Part shown: positions 1-5,711 of the stretch, piece after piece
Layout of the letters: each line of letters opens with the position of its first letter
Position numbering within the stretch: the stretch's first letter is position 1
Source: Candidatus Atribacteria bacterium
GTDB lineage: Bacteria; Atribacterota; Atribacteria; Atribacterales; Atribacteraceae
Assembly: GCA_026390275.1 (NCBI GenBank)
Contig: JAPLGF010000120.1
Coordinates: 1-7,591 of the forward strand
Direction of reading: 5' to 3'
DNA length: 7,591 bases
Notes under the pieces: model-generated
What the model saw: the letters and a program-made list of their open reading frames with translations, nothing else
The model's database searches: none
What the model was told of the DNA's origin: nothing
Made by a program: the position numbers and the translations under genes

Positions 1-1
1 G

Positions 2-577
2 GCGCGCGACCTTCGCGGCACAAATGAAAAAGTAATCGCCGTAATAGGCGATGCCGCATTAGGCGGCGGCATGGCATTCGAAGCGCTGAACCACGCCGGC
101 CATCTCAATAAGGACCTCTTGATCATATTGAACGACAACGAGCTTTCCATAACAAAAAGCGTTGGCGCGCTCAGCCGCTATCTCAATAGTATAATAGCGA
201 ATCCCATATATAATAAGATACACCAGGACCTGGAAAATCTGGTCATGCCCCGGGAGGTGTCTCATTTTAAACCCATCCTGGATGAAAAATATACCTACCT
301 GGTTTACGAAGGGCTCTGGTGTTCCCCTCTCCGCGATGCCATCGATGCTTTCATGGCTAAAATTGCGAAACGAGTGAGTGGGACGGTACGTATCAAGCTC
401 TACAAAGGGAACATATACATCACGGGCCGGAAATCCGAACACTCCCTCTATGATTTTGCATTGGCCACCTATGATAAAGGAGACATATTCGATCAAACTG
501 CCAGCGAGGGGTTCATCAAGCTCTGGGGTCTTCCCACCAAAGTCGACGCCATTTCGAGAAGAAAGAGTGCGGATTAG
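2..577 (+). CDS. argG: Chimeric frame: DXS fragment joined to argininosuccinate synthase C-terminus (partial at 5' end)
   Basis: The frame is open from base 2 to a TAG stop at 575-577 (191 residues) and its beginning lies outside the window. Residues 1 to about 76 match the central thiamine-diphosphate-binding part of DXS, the first enzyme of the MEP isoprenoid pathway. They carry IGDAALGGG at 15-23, MAFEALNHAGHL at 24-35 and ILNDNE at 42-47; the usual GDG is GDA here. From about residue 76 the sequence is the C-terminal third of ArgG, which joins citrulline and aspartate using ATP: REVSHFKP, then LVYEGLWCSPL, VRIKLYKGN, GRKSEHSLYD and GFIKLWGLPTKV. The ArgG ATP-binding N-domain is absent and DXS lacks everything after its first domain, so neither enzyme can be made whole. 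argH begins three bases later, so the ArgG part is in its normal place and the DXS part is the intruder. Both identities are by eye but strong. Confidence 0.85.
   Translation, partial: ARDLRGTNEKVIAVIGDAALGGGMAFEALNHAGHLNKDLLIILNDNELSITKSVGALSRYLNSIIANPIYNKIHQDLENLVMPREVSHFKPILDEKYTYLVYEGLWCSPLRDAIDAFMAKIAKRVSGTVRIKLYKGNIYITGRKSEHSLYDFALATYDKGDIFDQTASEGFIKLWGLPTKVDAISRRKSAD
221..247 (+). other. DXS/ArgG junction
   Basis: This is where the protein changes family. DXS-like sequence (…NPIYNKIHQ) runs into DLENLV, and ArgG-like sequence continues with MPREVSHF. DXS proteins often have an Asp-(Leu/Ile)-Glu-x-Leu stretch here and ArgG proteins have (Ala/Asp)-Leu-Glu-(Asn/Asp)-Leu, so the two can share a short nearly identical DNA segment around 227-241. 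The exact breakpoint cannot be placed within that segment. Confidence 0.7.
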
Positions 578-580
578 AAG

Positions 581-2035
581 ATGATGAGGATGTGTCTCTG
601 GGGAAGTCGAATGGAAAAGGAACTGGATCAGGAAGTGGCGGCTTTTTCCACCTCTATCCAGGAGGATCAGTACCTGTACCGTTATGATATCTGGGGGAGT
701 ATCGCTCACTCCACCATGCTGCAGAAGATCGGTATTGTCACGTCCGAAGAACACCAGAAGATGGTGACGGGATTGAAACAGGTAGGGGAAGAGATTGAAA
801 CGAAACAGTACGATGTGTCCAGTTTTGAAGACATTCACAGTGCCGTGGAAATCCGGTTGAAAGAGTTGATCGGAGAAAGTGCGGGAAAGCTCCACACTGC
901 CCGCAGCCGGAATGACCAGATCGTCCTCGATGAGAGACTCTATCTGCGAGAGCAGGTGGTGGCGATCATCCGGACCGTCAATGCTCTGCAGGAAAGTTTT
1001 TTAAAAAAAGCCAGGAGGTACCGGGACGTCGTGATGCCGGGATACACCCATCTTCAACCGGCGCAACCGGTGTTGTTTGGACATCATTGTATGGCATATT
1101 TTTTCATGTTCCAGCGCGACGCCGAGCGGTTACAGGAATCCCTTTCGCGGATCAATGTTCTTCCCCTGGGGGCGGGGGCTTTGGCTGGGACTTCCCTTCC
1201 CATCGACTGTCAACTGGTGGCCGATCTGCTTGCTTTTCCCAATGTCCAGGATAACAGTATGGATACGGTGGCGGATCGCGATTTTCTCTTAGAAGTCCTT
1301 TCTGATCTGGCCATCGCTTCTCTCCATCTCTGCCGAATGGGAGAGGAGATTGTGCTCTGGAGCTCCCCGGCTTTTCAGTTTATTACCATCGACGATGCCT
1401 TCACCACCGGGTCGAGTATCATGCCCCAGAAGAAAAACCCCGATGTAGCGGAACTCATCCGGGGAAAGACGGGAGAAATGGTCGGGTCCTGGATCAGCCT
1501 CGCCATGACTTTAAAAGGGCTTCCCCTCACCTATAACCGGGATCTCCAGCAGGATAAGCTTCCTCTTCTCCGGGCCGTGGAAATTGGACGGTTAACGTTT
1601 CACATTGCCTCCCGGCTGGTGGATCATATCACCCCCAATATAGATAAAATGGAACAGGCATTGCAGGTTGGTTTCCTCACTGCCACAGATCTATGTGAAT
1701 ACTTTGTCACCCTGGGGATCCCCTTTCGGAAAGCTCATGAGATGGTTGGTTCCCTGGTTCGGAAACTCTCCTCTTCTGGTCAGACCCTGCATGATCTGGC
1801 GTGGGAAGACCTTCAGAAAGAAGTGGAGGGAGTGGGACCGGAGGTCATCGAGGTGCTGAATGAGAAAAAGTCCATTCAACGAAAGAAATCGGCAGGCAGT
1901 TCTTCTCCCGGGGAACTGGAAAAGCAGTTACAAAAAGGAGACCTTCTCTTGGCAAAATGGAATGAACAGAATACTGAACTGGAAAAGACCTGGGCGAGTA
2001 GTTTTCTCGCTCTGGTTGATATCCCAAAGGAGTGA
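581..2035 (+). CDS. argH: Argininosuccinate lyase
   Basis: Cleaves argininosuccinate to arginine and fumarate, the last step of arginine biosynthesis; a cytosolic homotetramer of the fumarase/aspartase superfamily. Visible landmarks are LWGSR at 6-10 (usually LWGGRF), HTARSRNDQ at 105-113, GYTHLQPAQP at about 154-163 with the acid/base His at 157, and the superfamily signature GSSIMPQKKNP at 277-287 with the catalytic serine on the mobile loop. The C-terminal ArgH domain follows, with GFLTATDLCEYFV and PFRKAHEMVG. At up to 484 residues it is close to, or slightly longer than, the usual 460-ish, and appears complete. The first codons contain three possible starts (581, 584, 590) without a clean Shine-Dalgarno. 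The usual N-terminus of the family favours 590 or just upstream, so the start is uncertain by three codons. It follows the argG end by three bases and is probably co-transcribed and translationally coupled. Confidence 0.95.
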   Translation: MMRMCLWGSRMEKELDQEVAAFSTSIQEDQYLYRYDIWGSIAHSTMLQKIGIVTSEEHQKMVTGLKQVGEEIETKQYDVSSFEDIHSAVEIRLKELIGESAGKLHTARSRNDQIVLDERLYLREQVVAIIRTVNALQESFLKKARRYRDVVMPGYTHLQPAQPVLFGHHCMAYFFMFQRDAERLQESLSRINVLPLGAGALAGTSLPIDCQLVADLLAFPNVQDNSMDTVADRDFLLEVLSDLAIASLHLCRMGEEIVLWSSPAFQFITIDDAFTTGSSIMPQKKNPDVAELIRGKTGEMVGSWISLAMTLKGLPLTYNRDLQQDKLPLLRAVEIGRLTFHIASRLVDHITPNIDKMEQALQVGFLTATDLCEYFVTLGIPFRKAHEMVGSLVRKLSSSGQTLHDLAWEDLQKEVEGVGPEVIEVLNEKKSIQRKKSAGSSSPGELEKQLQKGDLLLAKWNEQNTELEKTWASSFLALVDIPKE

Positions 2036-2043
2036 ACAGTGTG
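2026..2043 (+). promoter_or_regulatory. Shine-Dalgarno deciding the glnA start
   Basis: AAAGGAG at 2026-2032 lies eight bases before the GTG at 2041. An in-frame GTG at 2032 overlaps the argH stop (GTGA), but it sits inside the Shine-Dalgarno itself and has no other site upstream. GTG 2041 is therefore the preferred start, giving MSLTKDD, which also matches the short N-terminus usual for alpha-type glutamine synthetases. The site lies in the last codons of argH, so translation of the two genes is likely coupled. Confidence 0.7.
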
Positions 2044-3363
2044 TCTTTGACCAAGGATGATATCTTACGCCAGGCGAAAGAGTTAAAGATCCAGTTTGTC
2101 CGGCTGCAATTTGTGGACGTACTGGGAATTCCCAAGAACGTGGAAATCCCGGCCAAAAGATTTCCCCAGGCTTTGGACGAAGGAGTGAATTTTGACGGTT
2201 CTTCCATCGAGGGGTTTGTGCGGATTGAAGAGTCGGATATGAAACTCGTCCCGGACCTGGAAACTTTTATGTGTTGTCCCTGGGAAGAACAGGATCGCGT
2301 CGCCCGGATCATCTGTGATGTCCAGAAGTCCGATGGAAGCGTCTTCGAGGGGTGTGCCCGGACGAATCTGAAACGAGTTCTGGCCGGGGTGATTGATAAA
2401 GGATATGAACTCAACATCGGAACCGAAGCGGAGTTTTTCATGTTCAAATGGAATGAACAGGGGAAACCGTATACCGCGGACAAGGGGAGTTATTTCGATC
2501 TTCTCCCTCTTGACCATGAGGAACGGCTCCGGCGGGACATGGTGATTGCCCTGGAGGAACTCAACTTCAACATTGAAGCCTCCCACCATGAATGTGGTCC
2601 CGGTCAGCATGAGATCGATTTTCACTATGGAAACGCGATGAAAATCGCCGACAACCTGATCACTCTCAAGTTAGCGGTGAAGACCCTGGCTATTCAAAAA
2701 GGATACGTGGCCACTTTCATGCCCAAACCCGTATTCGGAGTTCCGGGTTCCGGAATGCATACCCATCTTTCGCTCTATCGAAATGGAACGAATGCTTTTT
2801 ATGATCCTGAGAAACCCGATGGGCTCAGCGACATCGCCCGGGGATTCATCGCCGGACTTCTCCAGCATGTCTCGGCATTCACCGCCATCACCAATCCCCT
2901 CATCAATTCCTATAAACGGTTGGTTCCCGGTTACGAGGCACCGGTCTACATCGCCTGGGCGGAGAAAAATCGCAGTCCCCTGGTGCGGGTTCCTCCCCAG
3001 AGAGGCAACGGGACCCGGGCAGAACTCCGGAGTCCTGACCCTTCCTGCAACCCCTACTTAGCCTTTGCGGTCATTCTGCAATCGGGATTCGACGGGGTGG
3101 AAAAACTCTTAGATCCCGGAAAGCCCTGCAATAACCTCAACCTCTACGAGATGAGCTGCCAGGAGCGGGAGGAATACGGTATCCGGAATCTTCCCCGGAA
3201 TCTCGGTGAAGCACTGGATGAGCTGGAAAAGGATCCGGTGGTGAAAGACGCCCTGACATCGCACATTCTCAATTATTTCCTCACGGCGAAATGGAACGAG
3301 TGGATGGAATTCCAGCGCATCGTCCATCCCTGGGAAGTGGAACGATACTTGGAATTGTACTGA
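2041..3363 (+). CDS. glnA: Glutamine synthetase, type I, alpha subgroup
   Basis: Makes glutamine from glutamate, ammonium and ATP; a cytosolic dodecamer. From GTG 2041 the protein is 440 residues, the length of the alpha subgroup, lacking the extra segment of the enterobacterial beta type. Landmarks: the beta-grasp N-domain with FDGSSIEGFVRIEESDM at about 51-67, EAEFFMFK, ECGPGQHEIDF, GVPGSGMHTHLSLY, then NPLINSYKRLVPGYEAP and ELRSPDPSCNPYLAFAV. Arg61 in EGFVRIEE corresponds to the Bacillus Arg62 involved in glutamine feedback inhibition. The adenylylation-site motif NLYDLP of beta enzymes is replaced by NLYEMSCQERE, so control by adenylylation is not expected. It is probably regulated by feedback and transcription; I see no GlnR-type operator, and the operon promoter lies outside the window. 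Its place after argGH links nitrogen assimilation with arginine synthesis. No frameshift is seen. Confidence 0.96.
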   Translation: MSLTKDDILRQAKELKIQFVRLQFVDVLGIPKNVEIPAKRFPQALDEGVNFDGSSIEGFVRIEESDMKLVPDLETFMCCPWEEQDRVARIICDVQKSDGSVFEGCARTNLKRVLAGVIDKGYELNIGTEAEFFMFKWNEQGKPYTADKGSYFDLLPLDHEERLRRDMVIALEELNFNIEASHHECGPGQHEIDFHYGNAMKIADNLITLKLAVKTLAIQKGYVATFMPKPVFGVPGSGMHTHLSLYRNGTNAFYDPEKPDGLSDIARGFIAGLLQHVSAFTAITNPLINSYKRLVPGYEAPVYIAWAEKNRSPLVRVPPQRGNGTRAELRSPDPSCNPYLAFAVILQSGFDGVEKLLDPGKPCNNLNLYEMSCQEREEYGIRNLPRNLGEALDELEKDPVVKDALTSHILNYFLTAKWNEWMEFQRIVHPWEVERYLELY

Positions 3364-3424
3364 CGGAAAAGTTCAACGACTCCACAACTCAACAATTTTT
3401 TCCGGGGGGAGTGAGAGGGTATGC
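3364..3424. other. Convergent intergenic gap with CAAC-rich repeat, no clear terminator
   Basis: Sixty-one bases separate the converging ends of glnA and mnmG. The left part holds an imperfect run of CAAC/ACTC units (3374-3395) followed by a T run (3396-3402). GGAAAAGTT at 3365-3373 can pair loosely with AAC and TTTTCC further right, and GTGAG (3411-3415) can pair with CTCAC (3424-3428). Neither gives a GC-rich stem directly before a U tract on either strand, so no intrinsic terminator is called. Confidence 0.4.
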
Positions 3425-5293
3425 TCACGACCGAATATGCTTCTCCAGCAGGATGGCCAGCGCCTGGATATCGGAAGGACTCACCCCGGGAATGCGTGAG
3501 GCCTGGCCGAGGGTGGCGGGTTTCATTTCCTGCAGACGTTCCCGGGCTTCTGAGGAGAGGAGATTCACGGTCCGGGCGTAGTCAAAGTCGGGGGGAAGGG
3601 TTTTGTTTTCCAGATGCCGGAAATATTCGATGGATCGGAGTTGCCGGTCGATGTACCCCTGGTACCTGATGCGAATCTCCACTTCCTCGATGGCTTCCGG
3701 TGGGAGAAATGGTCTCTCCGGATCAAAAGGAGCCAGGTCGTAATAGGTGAGTTGAGGACGGGCGAGGAGCGTGGCCATGCGAACTGGTTCCGAGAGGGGA
3801 GGGGTCATTTTTTTACTCAGAAGGCGGTTAAGTTCCGTGGTGGGGGGAACCGATCGTTTCTCCAGCCGCTTGATTTCCTGCTCAATCGCCTGTTGTTTGG
3901 CCATTGCTTTCTGATATCGTTGTTCGGAGATGATTCCCACCTCTCGAGCATAACCGGCAAGTCGTAGGTCGGCATTGCTGTGGCGGACGATCAGGCGGTA
4001 TTCCACTTTTCCGGTTCGTAGCCGGTACGGCTCATCCACTCCTTTGGTGACCAGATCATCCACCATGACCCCTAAGTAACTTTCGTCTCTCTTCAGAATG
4101 AGGGAAGGCTTTCCCTGAACGAAACGTCCGGCATTGATTCCAGCCAGGATTCCCTGAGCGGCTGCTTCTTCGTATCCCGAGGTCCCATTGATCTGGCCCG
4201 CTAAGAAGAGCCCGGGAATGGTCCGGCATTCTAAAGAGGCATGGAGTTGGGTGGGGAAGAGGTAATCATACTCGATTCCATAACCCGGTCGTATGATCTG
4301 ACAACGTTCCAGACCGGGAATGGAATGTAGAATTTCCCACTGGACTTCTTCCGGGAGGGAGGTGAACACTCCCTGGACATAGATCTCGTTGTTATCGATT
4401 CCTTCCGGTTCTAAGAAAACGAGATGATGAGTATGGTCCGGAAAGCGGTAAATCTTATCTTCCAGGGAAGGACATTCCCGGACCGGGGAGGTGTCAGCCC
4501 AGGCGTACAGTAGAGGGGAACGATTAAAATTTTTTCGGATGATGTCGCACGTTTTTTCGGTGGTGCGGGTGAGAAAAACCGAGGAGCCAGTATACACCCG
4601 GGGAACGCTCTGGGAAGAGAAACAGAGGGGTTCCTCGTCGCTTTGTTGCTCATCGAGCTGGGCATAATCAATCGTTCTCCGATCGATCCGTGGGGGGGTG
4701 CAGGTGTTGAGACGGCCCGCCTTGAGTCCGAGTTTCTGGAGCGACCCGTTCAGGAATTGAGCCGGAAATTCCCCGTGTCGTCCAGCCGGGAAGCTGATTT
4801 CTCCCAGCCGAATGACGCCATTCAGGAAAGTACCAGTGGCTACCACCACCGCCCGGCAGGGAAATACGGTCCCATATCTGACCCGCACTCCGCAAATTTT
4901 CCCCTGGTCATCCGCCAGAGCTTCTTCTGCTTCTCCTTGAAAGATATGGAGAAAGGGGTTCTGTTCTAAGTATGACCGGATGATGAGACTGTACTGATCC
5001 CGTTGCGTCTGTGCCCGCAGGGTCTGAACGGCCGGACCTTTTCCGGTGTTGACCCGTCGAATGTGCAGGGTAGATTGATCGGTGGCTTTCGCCATCAACC
5101 CTCCCAGGGCATCAATTTCCTTCACGACATGTCCTTTTCCCGGTCCCCCGATCGCCGGGTTACAGGGCATCAGGGCGATATGGTGAATGGTGGTGGTGAT
5201 GAGGAGGGTCCGCAGGCCCATGGTTGCCGCCGCATGGCTGGCTTCGCAACCGGCATGACCTCCGCCGATGACAATCACGTCATAGTTATTCAT
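3425..5293 (-). CDS. mnmG: tRNA uridine-34 carboxymethylaminomethyl-modification enzyme MnmG (GidA)
   Basis: FAD-dependent partner of the GTPase MnmE. Together they install (carboxymethyl)aminomethyl groups at C5 of wobble U34 in tRNAs reading NNA/NNG codons. At 622 residues it has the normal full length (TrmFO, the short relative, is about 440). Landmarks: the FAD dinucleotide fold VIVIGGGHAGCEA at 6-18, CNPAIGGPGKGHVVKEIDALGG at 44-65 with family-conserved Cys44, NTGKGPAVQTLRAQ at 82-95, ECPSLEDK with Cys274 (the counterpart of the conserved second Cys), FLAGQINGTSGYEEAAAQG at about 363-381, and the C-terminal tRNA/MnmE-binding helices ending PATLGQASRIPGVSPSDI. Oddities: the usual TGTPPR is TCTPPR (Cys198), and GPRYCPS is replaced by PVRECPS. 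The start ATG is preceded by GAGGGA seven bases upstream. It is convergent with glnA and divergent from tRNA-Gly(UCC), itself an expected substrate class. Confidence 0.96.
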   Translation of the reverse strand: MNNYDVIVIGGGHAGCEASHAAATMGLRTLLITTTIHHIALMPCNPAIGGPGKGHVVKEIDALGGLMAKATDQSTLHIRRVNTGKGPAVQTLRAQTQRDQYSLIIRSYLEQNPFLHIFQGEAEEALADDQGKICGVRVRYGTVFPCRAVVVATGTFLNGVIRLGEISFPAGRHGEFPAQFLNGSLQKLGLKAGRLNTCTPPRIDRRTIDYAQLDEQQSDEEPLCFSSQSVPRVYTGSSVFLTRTTEKTCDIIRKNFNRSPLLYAWADTSPVRECPSLEDKIYRFPDHTHHLVFLEPEGIDNNEIYVQGVFTSLPEEVQWEILHSIPGLERCQIIRPGYGIEYDYLFPTQLHASLECRTIPGLFLAGQINGTSGYEEAAAQGILAGINAGRFVQGKPSLILKRDESYLGVMVDDLVTKGVDEPYRLRTGKVEYRLIVRHSNADLRLAGYAREVGIISEQRYQKAMAKQQAIEQEIKRLEKRSVPPTTELNRLLSKKMTPPLSEPVRMATLLARPQLTYYDLAPFDPERPFLPPEAIEEVEIRIRYQGYIDRQLRSIEYFRHLENKTLPPDFDYARTVNLLSSEARERLQEMKPATLGQASRIPGVSPSDIQALAILLEKHIRS

Positions 5294-5300
5294 TTATTGA

Positions 5301-5306
5301 TCCCTC
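5301..5306 (-). promoter_or_regulatory. mnmG ribosome-binding site
   Basis: On the minus strand this reads GAGGGA, seven bases before the ATG at 5293. It supports that start; the N-terminus MNNYDVIVIGGG is also the normal family start. Confidence 0.65.
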
Positions 5307-5323
5307 ATTTCCAAACATTCGGC

Positions 5324-5343
5324 GGTTCGCTCCGTTGCGAACC
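5324..5343. repeat. Perfect 7-bp inverted repeat in the mnmG leader
   Basis: GGTTCGC at 5324-5330 and GCGAACC at 5337-5343 are perfect reverse complements separated by six bases. Transcribed from the minus strand this gives a GC-containing hairpin in the 5' leader of mnmG, about 30 bases before the start codon. No T run follows on either strand, so it is not an intrinsic terminator. It may be an operator or leader hairpin. Confidence 0.5.
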
Positions 5344-5344
5344 A

Positions 5345-5371
5345 ATTCTATTGAGAGGCAACGCATGTCCA
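5345..5371 (-). promoter_or_regulatory. Possible mnmG promoter
   Basis: On the minus strand TGGACA (5366-5371) is followed after 15 bases by TAGAAT (5345-5350), each one mismatch from the sigma-70 consensus. The spacer is shorter than the preferred 17. The predicted start of transcription would fall in or beside the inverted repeat at 5324-5343. This is a weak call based on consensus only. Confidence 0.3.
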
Positions 5372-5433
5372 CTTCGGAGAAGAAGTCTATCATTCTTTTT
5401 GAGAAATGAATATACTCATTCCTCACTTCTCAC

Positions 5434-5462
5434 TGTATTTTATGGGGGGAGTATGTTATAAT
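5434..5462 (+). promoter_or_regulatory. Promoter of the tRNA-Gly gene (extended -10)
   Basis: A perfect TATAAT at 5457-5462 is preceded by TG one base upstream (5454-5455), an extended -10 element. The -35 region with a 17-base spacer is TGTATT (5434-5439), a poor match, as is common with extended -10 promoters. Transcription would begin about 5469, leaving a leader of roughly a dozen bases before the mature tRNA 5' end at 5481. Confidence 0.7.
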
Positions 5463-5480
5463 TCGAAAGAAGAAAGGTGA

Positions 5481-5556
5481 GCGGGAATAGCTCAGTTGGT
5501 AGAGCTCCAGCCCTCCAAGCTGATTGTCGCGGGTTCGAGTCCCGTTTCCCGCTCCA
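5481..5556 (+). tRNA. tRNA-Gly (anticodon UCC), CCA encoded
   Basis: A 76-base cloverleaf. The acceptor GCGGGAA (5481-5487) pairs perfectly with TTCCCGC (5546-5552), then discriminator T and encoded CCA. The D stem is GCTC/GAGC with AGTTGGTA in the loop. The anticodon arm is CCAGC/GCTGA with loop CCTCCAA, giving anticodon TCC (5513-5515). The T arm is GCGGG-TTCGAGT-CCCGT. The U73 discriminator and overall sequence fit bacterial tRNA-Gly(UCC), which reads GGA and GGG. Reading the anticodon as CCA (Trp) would destroy the anticodon stem and leave the wrong discriminator, so it is rejected. Two oddities are seen: position 33 is C rather than U, and the top pair of the anticodon stem (27-43) is C-A. 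It is probably functional but unusual. Its wobble uridine is the kind modified by MnmE-MnmG, encoded divergently next door. Confidence 0.93.
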
Positions 5557-5647
5557 CTTTTTCCTCTCTGTTTAATCCTCTTTATTTTCGTCTTCTTTTT
5601 TACCGTTTACAGCTTTCCATTCCTCTCTTTTTTTCCCCTTTCCTTCC
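5557..5647 (+). other. Strongly pyrimidine-rich, G-poor tract after the tRNA
   Basis: Of 91 bases, 80 are C or T and only four are G. The tract starts directly after the tRNA CCA with a T run but has no GC-rich hairpin, apart from the tRNA itself. A C-rich, G-poor, unstructured transcript is the classic type of Rho loading site, so this may end the tRNA transcript before the sugar-acid genes. That role is inferred from composition only. Confidence 0.4.
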
Positions 5648-5673
5648 AGAAGTTTGCCTGGACGGATTATACT
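5644..5673 (+). promoter_or_regulatory. Possible promoter of the SDR gene
   Basis: TATACT at 5668-5673 is a good -10 hexamer 38 bases before the ATG at 5712. The -35 region near 5644-5650 is weak. The -10 lies within a small palindrome, ATTA-TACTG-TAAT, which could bind a regulator, but the arms are only four bases long. Low confidence. Confidence 0.35.
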
Positions 5674-5711
5674 GTAATGAGACGGTAAGTCAGGAAAGAA
5701 GGGGGATTCGT

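Noticed and set aside
59..895. A 278-codon open frame on the minus strand across the argG end and argH start
   Set aside because: It lies opposite clearly recognisable coding sequence, has no recognisable family features and has a composition expected of an antisense shadow.
3411..3428. GTGAG/CTCAC inverted repeat as a terminator of mnmG or glnA
   Set aside because: Only five pairs with an eight-base loop and no T run next to it on either strand.
5324..5343. A LexA/SOS box at the mnmG leader palindrome
   Set aside because: The Gram-positive LexA site is CGAAC-N4-GTTCG. Here the arms are in the opposite order with a different spacing.
5399..5430. AATGA/TCATT and GAGAA/TTCTC nested inverted repeats between mnmG and the tRNA
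   Set aside because: Short, AT-rich and imperfect, without a T tract or known motif; too weak to call.
5510..5520. tRNA-Trp reading (anticodon CCA) of the tRNA
   Set aside because: Shifting the loop restores U33 but breaks the anticodon stem, and the discriminator is T rather than G. The Gly(UCC) reading keeps four good pairs.
5496..5711. An upstream extension of the SDR frame giving a 332-residue protein
   Set aside because: It would begin inside the tRNA and translate the pyrimidine tract. ATG 5712 has a good ribosome site and gives the normal SDR length and N-terminus.
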